DNA of 64,000 nt from Listeria ivanovii subsp. londoniensis (GTDB lineage Bacteria; Bacillota; Bacilli; Lactobacillales; Listeriaceae): contig NZ_CP009576.1 in the NCBI RefSeq assembly GCF_000763495.1, positions 568,001 to 632,000 on the forward strand, read 5' to 3'. Below are positions 27,617 to 37,157 of this stretch, piece by piece. The position numbers were made by a program, and so were the translations under genes. The number at the start of each line of letters is the position of its first letter. Within the stretch, counting starts at the first letter, position 1. The notes under the pieces were generated by a model, which was given only the letters and a program-made list of their open reading frames with translations, was not told the DNA's origin and searched no databases.

Positions 27617-29275
27617 TTATTTTTTATTATAAAAAGCATCAAGTGCATCTTCTACGGTTTTCTTCGTATAGCCATTATCAATAATATAACCAAGCTCATG
27701 TTTTCTAAAGCTCGTTTTTAAATGATCAATTAAGTCAGCGAAGTAATATTCAATGTCTTTATCGTCGAGCCATTTAAGTAAGTCTTTTAACTCTTCGGTA
27801 GCTGTGGTATCAATATTAATAATCGCACTAGACTCAAAAATTACTAGTTTTGTATCATCTTGGACAGCATTCTTTAAGCCGTCAGCGAATTTATTAAAAT
27901 TTCCGAAGAAAAGGGAAGCGCTATAACGATAAATAACCACATTTGGAATTGGTTTCGCTTCTGGTTTGCGTTTTAAATCGAAGTAACCATGTCGGCCTTC
28001 GATGACACCTAAAATAGCAATAGGAGATTTCATCGAACGACTTATTACATTAATGAATGATAACACGATTCCAAGTAATACACCGAAAATAACACCAACT
28101 AGGAGTGTTCCAACTGCTGCAACAATCCAAACAGTTGCTTCACGATGAGAGACTTTGAATAACCCTTTTAGAACATCGATATCAATAATACCAACTAGTG
28201 CTGCAAAAACAATACCAGACAAGACTGGTTGTGGCATATAGTAAAGTAAGCCACTTAAAAAGGCAACAATAAGTGCAATAATTGTGGCTGCAACAATCGA
28301 AACCATTTGTGTCTTCCCGTGGAATTGTTCGTTAGCAGCAGTTCTTGACACACTTGCACTTGTCGGCGGACAACCGGAAATGGATGCGACGAAATTTGAA
28401 ATACCGTAAGAAAATAGTTCTCGATTATCGTCAATCGTATATTTATTCCGTAGTGCAAAGCTTTCACTGGGTAGAAGCGAACCAGCAAATGTGGCAATTG
28501 CACAAATTAACCCGCCACCAATTGCTAAAGCCCAAGAACTTGCGCCAAAATCTGGAAGTCCAAGTGAAGGGAAGCCTACTGGTATTTTACCAACAATATC
28601 AACGCCTGACTGATCAAGTTTAAAGTAATAAGCTGCTAGTGTTCCAATGATTAAAACAATTAATGACATAGGAATTTTGGGGATTAATTTTTTACTAGTG
28701 ATGACAATGATAATTGTAACAAGACCCATTGTTAGTGAAAGCCAATTCGATTGGAAAAATTGACCAAAAATAATGCTTAAACTAGAGAAAAAACTATCTC
28801 CACTCTCTTTTAGGCCCATTATCTTAGGAATCTGGCCCATAATAATGGAAACGCTAAGTCCTGAAATGAATCCACTAAGAACTGGTGCTGAAATATATTT
28901 TGCAAATCGGCCGAGTCTTAATATAGAAAAAAGCACTAAAAATATTGCACAAAAGAAAGCAAGTATAGGCGCAAGTGCAATGGCCTCTTTTGAACCAGCA
29001 GCAAGACCAGCCGTCCCTAAAATGATTGAACCGGTAATGGCACTAGCGGTAGCGTCAATTCCAAATACTAATTGTGGCGAACTTGCAAAAATAACATACG
29101 CAATAACTGGTAGGAAAGATGCGTATAACCCATAAATCGGTGGCATGCCTGCGACTTGTGCATAACCCATGGCTACGGGAATAGTAAGAGCCGCAACACC
29201 AACACCTGAAATAACATCATTTCGTAAATAGGATGCTTTATACCCATTTAGTGATAGTAAGATGTATTTAAACAT
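27617..29275 (-). CDS. SulP-family anion transporter with STAS domain
   Basis: 552 residues. The membrane domain of roughly 12-14 segments (residues 1-400) opens with GVAALTIPVAMGYAQVAGMPPIYGLYASFLP, the SulP signature. The C-terminal STAS domain (about 430-545: VVIYRYSASLFFGNFNKF, LVIFESSAIINIDTTA) is the regulatory module. Bacterial members carry sulphate, bicarbonate or dicarboxylates; the ion here cannot be told. Monocistronic, between a bidirectional terminator and the MerR gene. Confidence 0.92.
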   Translation of the reverse strand: MFKYILLSLNGYKASYLRNDVISGVGVAALTIPVAMGYAQVAGMPPIYGLYASFLPVIAYVIFASSPQLVFGIDATASAITGSIILGTAGLAAGSKEAIALAPILAFFCAIFLVLFSILRLGRFAKYISAPVLSGFISGLSVSIIMGQIPKIMGLKESGDSFFSSLSIIFGQFFQSNWLSLTMGLVTIIIVITSKKLIPKIPMSLIVLIIGTLAAYYFKLDQSGVDIVGKIPVGFPSLGLPDFGASSWALAIGGGLICAIATFAGSLLPSESFALRNKYTIDDNRELFSYGISNFVASISGCPPTSASVSRTAANEQFHGKTQMVSIVAATIIALIVAFLSGLLYYMPQPVLSGIVFAALVGIIDIDVLKGLFKVSHREATVWIVAAVGTLLVGVIFGVLLGIVLSFINVISRSMKSPIAILGVIEGRHGYFDLKRKPEAKPIPNVVIYRYSASLFFGNFNKFADGLKNAVQDDTKLVIFESSAIINIDTTATEELKDLLKWLDDKDIEYYFADLIDHLKTSFRKHELGYIIDNGYTKKTVEDALDAFYNKK

Positions 29276-29376
29276 AAGTACCTCCCTTTAAATTCATAAT
29301 AATGTTTATTCTACACTATTATGCAAATTAATGAAATCTATAATATGATACCCTTTTCTAATATACGCCAATCATT

Positions 29377-30117
29377 TTAGTTGTTTTCTGCATATATTTT
29401 CATTGCTTTTTTAAGAAATAAAGCTAGACCATCACCGAATTGATCAATATTTTTAGTAAAGCGGTTATCTGTTATATACATTTCTCCAAGGTTACGGAAA
29501 ATTTCTAATGTATAAATATCGCCATGAGTATCATTCAAGTATTGGAAGAAGTGATGTATGGCAAGTTGTGCTTCTTCTGAGGACGGATCTAAATCTCTGA
29601 CGGCAGCTAGATTACGAAATTCTGTCTCAAAGATTTCTTTTAGTGCCAATTTCTCGTGCTTATCCATATTATTAATAGCTTCGTTGGCTTGCTCAAGCAC
29701 TTTACCGCCCCAATTTTTTTTCGCTTCTTCTTCATATAGATTAGTAGAAAAGTCAAATCCAGTGAATTTTTCTTTGTTTGACATCGTAATTTCTCCTTTT
29801 TCGTTCTTGAGAGTTTGGTCTAATGTTTCAATCATTGTTCTGATATGCTGTTTTTTGTCTTCGAGTAGTCGGCGTTGTAAAGCGAACGCAACAGACCTAT
29901 CAAAAGACGGGTCATCAAGAATCTGCTTAATTTTGATCAAAGGAAAATCAAGTGCTTTAAAAAAAAGAATTTGCTGTAATTTGTTGATATCTAGCTCTGA
30001 ATAGATACGATAACCATTTGAGTTGTCTTTTTGTGGAACAAGAAGGCCGATTTTGTCGTAATGGTGGAGTGTGCGCACACTTACACCTGTTAATTCAGCT
30101 AATTCTTTTGTTTGCAT
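29377..30117 (-). CDS. MerR-family regulator with TipAS-like ligand domain
   Basis: 246 residues. The N-terminal MerR winged helix ([22 protein letters not shown]) is followed by a dimerisation helix to about residue 105. A C-terminal TipAS-like helical domain (about 125-240, [13 protein letters not shown]...) binds hydrophobic or thiopeptide-like drugs in studied members. It probably activates a multidrug exporter gene or its own promoter. No partner gene is adjacent in the same operon; the region upstream is a decayed locus. Confidence 0.87.
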   Translation of the reverse strand: MQTKELAELTGVSVRTLHHYDKIGLLVPQKDNSNGYRIYSELDINKLQQILFFKALDFPLIKIKQILDDPSFDRSVAFALQRRLLEDKKQHIRTMIETLDQTLKNEKGEITMSNKEKFTGFDFSTNLYEEEAKKNWGGKVLEQANEAINNMDKHEKLALKEIFETEFRNLAAVRDLDPSSEEAQLAIHHFFQYLNDTHGDIYTLEIFRNLGEMYITDNRFTKNIDQFGDGLALFLKKAMKIYAENN

Positions 30118-30244
30118 GAGTGATTCCTCCTTCTGTATTTACTATAAAGTATGACGCAGCGTTAGAGTCAAGAGGGATTTTTATTTATTATACCCTGTTT
30201 AGCAGAAAAGTGTTTAAACATATTTAGACCATGTTCCTTTATTA

Positions 30245-30681
30245 AATAATGCAGCTATTGTAGAAAATGACAATACGGTTCATTCTTATCGATTCAAAAA
30301 AGGAGCCGGCACAAAAGAGGAAAGTTTTGAGACGAAAAATAGTAATAATAAAAAGTAACTGTCTTTGGAGCATTTGTGCTTTTAACGATTATTATACTTG
30401 GAGTGACTGTCCTATTCATCTTACGTAAATATCGCCGGATGAATATCTTCTTAAAATATTATCTTTTTAAATATCCACTACATTTTCGGTTATTTGAGAT
30501 AGCTCTAAAATATAGGAAGAAAATTAAGTAGCAAAACTTATATTTAGGTACAATCGATCAAGAAATTTTACTCAAGAACATAATTTCTTTCCAAAAAGAC
30601 GAATGTATTTTTTCTAGTATTTCTCATCGTTATGATTTGCTACTTGATTTAGCGACAAAAAAATTAGAATATGACGTGTAA
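30245..30681 (+). pseudogene. Decayed gene remnants
   Basis: The gap 30118-30739 has no intact gene but does have protein-like pieces. Frame A (to TAA near 30357) reads VENDNTVHSYRFKKGAG and then continues in a shifted frame as VTVFGAFVLLTIIILGV, a membrane segment followed by a basic tail ending at the TAG 30529-30531. This suggests a C-terminal membrane anchor broken by a frameshift in an A-run. A second piece (30538-30681) reads TIDQEILLKNIISFQKDE to TAA. As I recall, L. monocytogenes EGD-e has an exopolysaccharide (pss) operon in this interval, so this could be a deletion scar. Confidence 0.5.
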
Positions 30682-30739
30682 AAACAAGAGTTACCTTCTA
30701 TAATAGGAGGGGACTCTTATTTTTGATTGGAGGAAAGAT

Positions 30740-31564
30740 ATGAATTTAGATGAAATAGTTGATTGCATGTTACTAACTAATCAAGAAATCCAGCAAACGC
30801 AAACCGACCATCGTATGAAATTAGTCGATTTTTGGGAAATAAAGTCAGGTGATCGTGTTCTTGAAGTTGGGTGTGGGCAAGGAGATACAACAGCAGTACT
30901 AGCAAATGCAGTTGGTTCAAATGGTTTTGTTCAAGGAATTGATATTGCTCCAAAATCATACGGAGCACCGTTTACACTCGGAGATGCCACTGACCATTTG
31001 AAGAAGTCTCCTCTTGGTAATAGAATGGATTTTAAGCTGGCTACAAATATTTTACAAGGAGATATTACTTTTAGTGACCTGGAATTTGATGTAGCCGTTT
31101 TATCTCATGCTTCTTGGTATTTTAGTTCAAAAGAAGAACTTACTAGAATGCTCATTTTACTTAGTAAGTGGGCGAACCGCGTTTGTTATGCCGAATGGGA
31201 CCCGCAAATAACGGATGTCAAACAATCTTCCCATCTGCTTGCTGTTCTAACTCAAGCTTCTTATGAGGCTTTTAAAAAAGAAACGCAGTCGAATATTCGC
31301 ACATTTATCAGCCCTTTTGATTTAAAAGAAATAATCGCTGAACATCACTGGAAAATTGGGGAAGAAGCAAGTATTTATTCGGAAAAGATGCAAGATAGTC
31401 GCTGGGAAATCGAATATACAAAGAATTTTATCGCAAAAGAACTGGAAGCTGACTTAGGCGTGCCAGATAAATTCAAATCATTTTTGCTAAGCCAAACAAA
31501 GCTTATTCATCTGGAAAATAGCTTGCCAATGGCTTCATACTGTACTTCGTGGCAAGTGGGATAA
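30740..31564 (+). CDS. SAM-dependent methyltransferase (class I)
   Basis: 274 residues. Motif I is VLEVGCGQGDTTAVLA (about residues 40-55), with the Asp-containing GIDIAPK as the acidic loop and FDVAVLSHASWYF as motif IV. The rest is the usual Rossmann-like fold plus a C-terminal helical region. ATG 30740 follows TTGGAGGAAAG. The substrate is unknown. Downstream is a separate ACT/UPF0210 operon. Confidence 0.85.
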   Translation: MNLDEIVDCMLLTNQEIQQTQTDHRMKLVDFWEIKSGDRVLEVGCGQGDTTAVLANAVGSNGFVQGIDIAPKSYGAPFTLGDATDHLKKSPLGNRMDFKLATNILQGDITFSDLEFDVAVLSHASWYFSSKEELTRMLILLSKWANRVCYAEWDPQITDVKQSSHLLAVLTQASYEAFKKETQSNIRTFISPFDLKEIIAEHHWKIGEEASIYSEKMQDSRWEIEYTKNFIAKELEADLGVPDKFKSFLLSQTKLIHLENSLPMASYCTSWQVG

Positions 31565-31640
31565 ATTTGTTTCCTTTTTCACAAGATTTAGATTTTTATG
31601 CTATAATGGAACGTATTAACGAACTAAAGGAGTGTTGACA

Positions 31641-31910
31641 GTGAGAGCAGTTTTAACAGTAATTGGTAAAGATAATGTAGGAATTATTGCCGGTGTCAGT
31701 AATAAATTAGCAGAACTTAACATAAATATAGCGGATGTATCGCAAACAATTATGGATGGATATTTTACGATGATGATGATGTGCGATATTAGCCAAATCA
31801 CCAAAGAATTTGATGAAGTAAAATCAGAACTAGCTGGAAAAGGGGAGGACCTCCAAGTAAAAATACATATTCAGCGTGAAGAGATATTTAACGCAATGCA
31901 TAAACTATAG
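31641..31910 (+). CDS. ACT-domain protein (UPF0237)
   Basis: 89 residues from GTG 31641, eight bases after AAAGGAG; the frame also has GTG 31632 and TTG 31635, but these overlap the ribosome site. The single ACT domain MRAVLTVIGKDNVGIIAGVS is typical of the UPF0237 group. Such proteins are small ligand-binding subunits, often for amino acids. The next gene, UPF0210, starts 18 bases on, and the two are a conserved pair in many Firmicutes, suggesting a common process that is not yet defined. Confidence 0.88.
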   Translation: MRAVLTVIGKDNVGIIAGVSNKLAELNINIADVSQTIMDGYFTMMMMCDISQITKEFDEVKSELAGKGEDLQVKIHIQREEIFNAMHKL

Positions 31911-31928
31911 AATGGAGGCAATTCTAGC

Positions 31929-33284
31929 ATGGAAACAAATCAAATTTTAGAAACGATACGAATGATTGAAGAAGAAAAATTAGATATTCGAACCATTACT
32001 ATGGGTATTTCTTTACTTGATTGTATGGATGGCGACGGGGAAGTTGCTAGAAAGAAAATTTATCACAAAATAGTAACGAAAGCGCAAAATTTAGTTTCTG
32101 TTGGAGAAGCGATTGAGTCTGAGTTTGGAATACCAATTATTAATAAACGAATTTCAGTAACTCCAATCGCGATTATTGCTGGTTCAAGCGCAGATTCAGA
32201 TTATGTAGAATTCGCGAAGACACTTGATGCAGCAGCGAAAGCAGTTGGTGTTAACTTTATTGGAGGTTTTTCTGCGCTTGTTCAAAAAGGATATACAAAA
32301 GGCGATGAGATCTTGATTCGCTCCATTCCGCAAGCACTGGCAGAGACAGAACGAGTTTGTTCTTCTGTTAATGTCGGTTCAACCCGAACAGGAATTAACA
32401 TGGACGCGGTTCGGCAAATGGGTGAGGTTATTAAAGAAACAGCAAATTTAACCGCGGATACACAAGGCTTAGGTTGTGCGAAGTTGGTTGTCTTTGCAAA
32501 TGCGGTGGAAGATAACCCATTTATGGCGGGAGCTTTCCACGGTGTTGGTGAAGCAGATTGTGTTATCAACGTTGGCGTAAGCGGCCCCGGAGTTGTGAAG
32601 CGTGCCATCGAAAAAGTAAAAGGTGAACCATTTGATATTGTCGCCGAAACAGTAAAACAAACAGCTTTCAAAATTACCCGAATGGGACAACTTGTTGGGC
32701 AAGTCGCTTCCGAAAAACTTGGTATTCCATTTGGAATTGTCGATTTATCCCTTGCGCCAACCCCTGCTATCGGTGATTCAGTTGCGCATATTTTAGAAGA
32801 AATGGGCTTAGAGATGGTCGGAACACACGGAACTACTGCTGCACTTGCTCTTTTAAATGACGCTGTGAAAAAAGGTGGCGTAATGGCTTGTGGTCATGTT
32901 GGTGGATTATCTGGCGCGTTCATTCCAGTTTCAGAAGATGCAGGGATGATTGAAGCAGTTCAGCAAGGTGCCCTCAATTTAGAAAAACTTGAAGCAATGA
33001 CGGCGATTTGTTCCGTTGGGCTTGATATGATTGCTGTTCCAGGTGATACAACGGCCGAAACACTTGCCGCGATGATTGCAGATGAGGCAGCGATTGGCGT
33101 CATCAATAATAAAACAACTGCTGTACGCGTTATTCCGGCAAGCGGAACCAAAGTTGGCGACATGGTCGAATTTGGTGGATTACTCGGAACCGCCCCAGTT
33201 ATGCCGGTAAATGGGAAATCATCAGCTGATTTCATTGCTCGTGGTGGACGTATACCAGCCCCAATTCACTCCTTTAAAAACTAG
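31929..33284 (+). CDS. UPF0210 (DUF711/PFL-family) protein
   Basis: 451 residues, full family length, starting [27 protein letters not shown], the standard UPF0210 N-terminus. Glycine-rich conserved stretches are [25 protein letters not shown] and [20 protein letters not shown]. Homologues are related in fold to glycyl-radical-type enzymes but lack a proven reaction. It forms an operon with the ACT protein and ends at a bidirectional terminator shared with the LacI gene. Confidence 0.88.
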   Translation: METNQILETIRMIEEEKLDIRTITMGISLLDCMDGDGEVARKKIYHKIVTKAQNLVSVGEAIESEFGIPIINKRISVTPIAIIAGSSADSDYVEFAKTLDAAAKAVGVNFIGGFSALVQKGYTKGDEILIRSIPQALAETERVCSSVNVGSTRTGINMDAVRQMGEVIKETANLTADTQGLGCAKLVVFANAVEDNPFMAGAFHGVGEADCVINVGVSGPGVVKRAIEKVKGEPFDIVAETVKQTAFKITRMGQLVGQVASEKLGIPFGIVDLSLAPTPAIGDSVAHILEEMGLEMVGTHGTTAALALLNDAVKKGGVMACGHVGGLSGAFIPVSEDAGMIEAVQQGALNLEKLEAMTAICSVGLDMIAVPGDTTAETLAAMIADEAAIGVINNKTTAVRVIPASGTKVGDMVEFGGLLGTAPVMPVNGKSSADFIARGGRIPAPIHSFKN

Positions 33285-33285
33285 A

Positions 33286-33323
33286 AAAAAGGTTTCCTCT
33301 CAAAATAAAGAGGAAACCTTTTT
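33286..33323. terminator. Bidirectional terminator
   Basis: Perfect 15-bp stem AAAAAGGTTTCCTCT (33286-33300) with AGAGGAAACCTTTTT (33309-33323). It overlaps the last two bases of the LacI gene. Confidence 0.88.
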
Positions 33324-34296
33324 AAGTCGTCTTTCTTTCTACTAAATGGAAATCCAAATCAATCAGCGGTAAATCACTTCCGAATAATTGATTCATAATA
33401 AGCATAAAAGCATTTTCCGCTTGTAAATTCACTGGATAATGAATCGTCGTCATATCAAGCAAATGAGCAATTTCCATATTATCAAAACCACAAATCGCAA
33501 AATCTTCCGGGATGCGGTGTCCAGAACGTCTTGCCTCCGTCAGCAATCCCGCAGCGAAATAATCATTCGGTGTCAAGAAAGCATCAGGTTTATGCTCCGT
33601 CTTTTCCCACCAATGCGCAATTTTTTCCCCGTCTTGCCTGCTACCAAGCCCATAAAATTGTCTAAACTCATGCGGATCAAGGTCATAACGCTCACAAAAA
33701 TCTTTGAAAGCAAGCATTCGACTTTGAGTATTGAGACCAGTAGTATTCCCATAAACATTCACAAATTTCCGGTAACCTTTTTCGTATAAATGCTCCAAAG
33801 CTAACGTATACCCATCATATTGGTTCATAAAAACAGAAGGGATTTTTTCGCTTTCTACACGTTGCCAAGTCACAATTGGTCCGTACTTGGTATAATGTTC
33901 AATCGTTTTCCAGTCGTTAGAACGAATCACCAGAACAAGTGCGTCAATTTTCTTTTGGCGTAACATTTCTAGTGCTTCTAGTTCCTTATCTTGGTCGATT
34001 CTTGTCATAAACAAAGTGACATTATAGCCATGCTCTTGTGCAATCATCGTAAAACTTTTTAAAAAAACATTCAGCGAGTCAGTGAAACTCGGAATTACCA
34101 TACCGATTAGCTTTGTTGTGCCTTTTTTTAATGAAACTGCATTTAGGTTTGGCACATAATCTAGTTGATCAATGATTGTCTGGACACGTTTTCTAGTTTC
34201 TTCGCTGACATAATCACGTTTATTAATCACTCGTGAAACAGTTGCCGATGAAACACCCGCAAGTTTCGCGATTTCTTGAATATTTGCCACTTCCAA
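33322..34296 (-). CDS. LacI-family transcriptional repressor
   Basis: 324 residues. N-terminal LacI helix-turn-helix NIQEIAKLAGVSSATVSRVI and hinge helix, then a periplasmic-binding-like sensor domain. The start is TTG at 34296 on the reverse strand, just after GAGGTG. It is divergent from the second GH4 gene; the intergenic region holds a 14-bp perfect palindrome in the promoter, the likely operator. The sensor should bind the phosphorylated glucoside or a product. Confidence 0.88.
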   Translation of the reverse strand: MEVANIQEIAKLAGVSSATVSRVINKRDYVSEETRKRVQTIIDQLDYVPNLNAVSLKKGTTKLIGMVIPSFTDSLNVFLKSFTMIAQEHGYNVTLFMTRIDQDKELEALEMLRQKKIDALVLVIRSNDWKTIEHYTKYGPIVTWQRVESEKIPSVFMNQYDGYTLALEHLYEKGYRKFVNVYGNTTGLNTQSRMLAFKDFCERYDLDPHEFRQFYGLGSRQDGEKIAHWWEKTEHKPDAFLTPNDYFAAGLLTEARRSGHRIPEDFAICGFDNMEIAHLLDMTTIHYPVNLQAENAFMLIMNQLFGSDLPLIDLDFHLVERKTT

Positions 34297-34381
34297 AACA
34301 CCTCGATTTCTCGTAGCTCTTTATTCAGTATACCAAAAAACCGCACTAAATAGCCAGTTTAGATAAATTAAAAATTAATCC

Positions 34382-34439
34382 TTGACCTGTAATGCATTAC
34401 ATGAATTATGATGAGTTAGAAGAAAAGAAACCGCTTTAA
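34382..34439 (+). promoter_or_regulatory. Promoter, palindromic operator and cre-like site for the second GH4 gene
   Basis: -35 TTGACC (34382-34387), -10 TATGAT (34407-34412), 19-bp spacer. The perfect palindrome TGTAATGCATTACA (34388-34401) fills the spacer, as expected for a LacI-type operator. AGAAACCGCTTTAA at 34426-34439 matches the cre consensus at 12 of 14 positions, downstream of the -10. Confidence 0.65.
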
Positions 34440-34462
34440 AACTACTAGGAGGTAAGTAAATT

Positions 34463-35785
34463 ATGAAAAAAGGTGTAAAAATCGTTACAATTGGTGGAGG
34501 ATCAAGCTACACACCAGAACTTGTTGAAGGATTTATTAAACGCTATCATGAACTTCCAATCAGAGAACTTTGGCTAGTTGATATTGAAGCAGGACGTGAA
34601 AAACTAGAAATCGTTGGTAATATGGCAAAACGGATGGTTAAAGCAGCAAATATTGACTGCGAAGTACATTTAACACTCGATCGCCGTGAAGCTTTAAAAG
34701 ATGCAGATTTTGTTACAACACAATTTCGTGTTGGTTTACTCGAAGCTCGTATTAAAGATGAAAGAATTCCACTTAGTCACGGAATTATCGGTCAAGAAAC
34801 AAACGGCGCAGGTGGGATGTTTAAAGCATTCCGGACAATTCCCGTCATTCTTGGTATCGTAGAAGATATGCGCGAATTATGCCCAGATGCGTGGCTAATT
34901 AACTTCACAAACCCAGCAGGAATGGTAACCGAAGCTGTCCTTAGATACGGTAAATGGGACAAAGTTATTGGCCTTTGTAATGTACCAATTGGCGCAATTA
35001 AGAGCGCATCTGATGTCCTTGGAAAACCAGAAGAAGATCTATTTTTCAAATTTGCAGGGATTAACCATCTACATTGGCACCGTATTTTTGATAAAGATGG
35101 CACAGAGCTCACAGAAACAGTGATTGATGGACTTTACGGACCAAATGCAAACCCTGGAAAAGTCGTTGAAAACATCAAAAACATGCGCTTCTTATACGAA
35201 CAAGTAAAACACTTAAAAATGCTTCCTTGTCCGTACCACCGTTATTACTACATGACAGATGCAATGCTTGAAGAAGAACTGGCATCATTCAAAAACGAAG
35301 GTACTCGCGGAGAAGTTGTGAAAAAATTAGAAGATAGTTTGTTCGAACTTTACAAAGATCCAAATCTTGATCATAAACCAGAAGAATTATCCAAACGTGG
35401 AGGCGCGCATTATAGTGACGCTGCCTGCGAAATTATTAACTCGATATACAATAACAAAGGAACATTAATGGTCGTATCAACACGTAATAATGGCGCAATT
35501 GATGACGTTCCTTACGATAGCGCAGTAGAAATTACCAGTGTTATTCGTGCACACGGAGCAGAACCAGTAAACTTCGGTAAATTCCCACCAGCACAACGCG
35601 GCTTACTACAAGTAATGAAATCAATGGAAGAGTTAACTATCGAAGCAGCTGTAACAGGTGACTATGCAACAGCGCTTCAAGCTTTCACATCGAATCCACT
35701 CGTTCCAAGCGGTGACTTAGCTAAAACTATTCTCGATGAAATGTTAGAAGCACATAAAGAATTCTTACCACAATTTGCCAAATAA
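34463..35785 (+). CDS. 6-phospho-beta-glucosidase, GH4 family (second copy)
   Basis: 440 residues, closely similar to the product of 24742-26058: KIVTIGGGSSYTPELVEGF, GQETNGAGGMFKAFR, FTNPAGMVTEAVLRY and GLCNVPIG, with NAD and Mn2+ ligands intact. ATG 34463 after AGGAGG. Differences cluster in the middle (about 195-260), where substrate choice is set, so the two enzymes probably handle different phospho-glucosides. Regulated by the adjacent LacI protein and probably by CcpA. Confidence 0.92.
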   Translation: MKKGVKIVTIGGGSSYTPELVEGFIKRYHELPIRELWLVDIEAGREKLEIVGNMAKRMVKAANIDCEVHLTLDRREALKDADFVTTQFRVGLLEARIKDERIPLSHGIIGQETNGAGGMFKAFRTIPVILGIVEDMRELCPDAWLINFTNPAGMVTEAVLRYGKWDKVIGLCNVPIGAIKSASDVLGKPEEDLFFKFAGINHLHWHRIFDKDGTELTETVIDGLYGPNANPGKVVENIKNMRFLYEQVKHLKMLPCPYHRYYYMTDAMLEEELASFKNEGTRGEVVKKLEDSLFELYKDPNLDHKPEELSKRGGAHYSDAACEIINSIYNNKGTLMVVSTRNNGAIDDVPYDSAVEITSVIRAHGAEPVNFGKFPPAQRGLLQVMKSMEELTIEAAVTGDYATALQAFTSNPLVPSGDLAKTILDEMLEAHKEFLPQFAK

Positions 35786-35795
35786 AAATAAGAAA

Positions 35796-35832
35796 AGTGA
35801 TTCCGATTTTATTGGAGTCACTTTTTTTATGG
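35796..35832 (+). terminator. Terminator after the second GH4 gene
   Basis: AAAAGTGATTCC pairs with GGAGTCACTTTT around an AT-rich loop, followed by a T-run. Confidence 0.75.
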
Positions 35833-35942
35833 AAAATGGATAAAATTTTTAAAATCAAGTTGACTGACAATTTTATTTGTAGTAATATTTTAAAAGTATA
35901 GCATAATTCTAAAAAGTCAAAAAATTAAAAAGGGGTTTTTAC

Positions 35943-37133
35943 ATGTCACAGATGTTAGCTTTTGTCATCGTTGTACTTATTTTATTTATTGGGGATGTTG
36001 TTGCTACGCGAACGAAAGCATGGGTCCCTTCCGTTTTTGTATGTGGAATATTATTTTTATTCGGATATTGGACATTTTTCCCAAGTAATATCGTGGAAAT
36101 TGCGGGTATACCACCGATTGTTGCAACACTTTTAATGTATTTACTAATTACGAACATGGGGACTTTGCTTTCTGTTCGCGAGCTAATGAATCAATGGAAA
36201 ACCATTTTAATTGCGATTTCCGGGATTTTAGGAATTCTCGCTTTACTATTTACTATTGGAACACTACTTTTCGACTTTAAGACAGTTGTTGTAGTTGCGC
36301 CACCGCTTGTTGGTGGAGTTGTGTCATCTCTTATTATGTCAGAAGCGGCACAAGCAGCTGGACTCGTGAGCTTATCTGTACTAGCGATTCTGATCTATGT
36401 TATGCAAGGCTTTGCAGGCTACCCATTAACTTCTATCATGCTAAAAAAAGAAGGAACTCGGATGTTATCTAAATATCGTTCAGGAGAATGGAAGCCAACT
36501 AGTGAAGTAGCTCAAATAGAAGGTCATGATACATACGAAACACCACGCCTGTTCCGAAAAATTCCAGATAAATATAATACCAATTATTTTAAATTTTTAC
36601 GACTTGGCATCGTTGGATTTTTAGCATATGGATGTTCGGTGTTGATTGATCCGATTTTAACTGTTAGCCCATTTGTTTTGTGTTTATTATTCGGTGTTAT
36701 TGCAACATCTATCGGCTTTTTGGAACGCCAACCACTACAAAAAGCAAATGGTTTTGGTTTTGCAATTATGGGGCTAATGTTGTTCATTTTTGACGGGCTT
36801 AAAAATGCAACACCAGAAATGTTACTTGATTTATTATGGCCGATGTTTGGAACGATTGTTATTGGGATTATCGGAATGTATATTTTTTCCTTTATTGTCG
36901 GGAAAATTCTCGGTGTTAGTAAAGAACTTGCATTTGCAGTTTCGTTAACTGCTTTATATGGTTTTCCAGCCGATTATATTATTACCAATGAAGTAATCAA
37001 TTCATTAACAACCGATCAAAAAGAACGAGATGCTTTGACTAGTCATATGTTACCGCCAATGCTTGTTGCCGGATTTGTCACTGTAACCATCGTTTCAGTT
37101 GTTTTAGCGGGCATTTTTGTAGGATTCCTGTAA
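35943..37133 (+). CDS. Polytopic membrane protein, probable transporter
   Basis: 396 residues with about 10-11 predicted membrane helices and a charged central cytoplasmic loop (about 165-205: MLKKEGTRMLSKYRSGEWKP). Helices near 115-150 carry APPLVGGVVSSLIMS and GLVSLSVLAILIYVMQGFAGYP, small-residue stretches seen in secondary carriers. I do not recognise a family. It starts a three-gene operon with two M20 amidohydrolases, so it may import or export the N-substituted amino acid they cleave. ATG 35943 lies after AAAAAGGGG. Confidence 0.7.
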   Translation: MSQMLAFVIVVLILFIGDVVATRTKAWVPSVFVCGILFLFGYWTFFPSNIVEIAGIPPIVATLLMYLLITNMGTLLSVRELMNQWKTILIAISGILGILALLFTIGTLLFDFKTVVVVAPPLVGGVVSSLIMSEAAQAAGLVSLSVLAILIYVMQGFAGYPLTSIMLKKEGTRMLSKYRSGEWKPTSEVAQIEGHDTYETPRLFRKIPDKYNTNYFKFLRLGIVGFLAYGCSVLIDPILTVSPFVLCLLFGVIATSIGFLERQPLQKANGFGFAIMGLMLFIFDGLKNATPEMLLDLLWPMFGTIVIGIIGMYIFSFIVGKILGVSKELAFAVSLTALYGFPADYIITNEVINSLTTDQKERDALTSHMLPPMLVAGFVTVTIVSVVLAGIFVGFL

Positions 37134-37157
37134 AATGAGAAATGGGAGGAATGCCAG

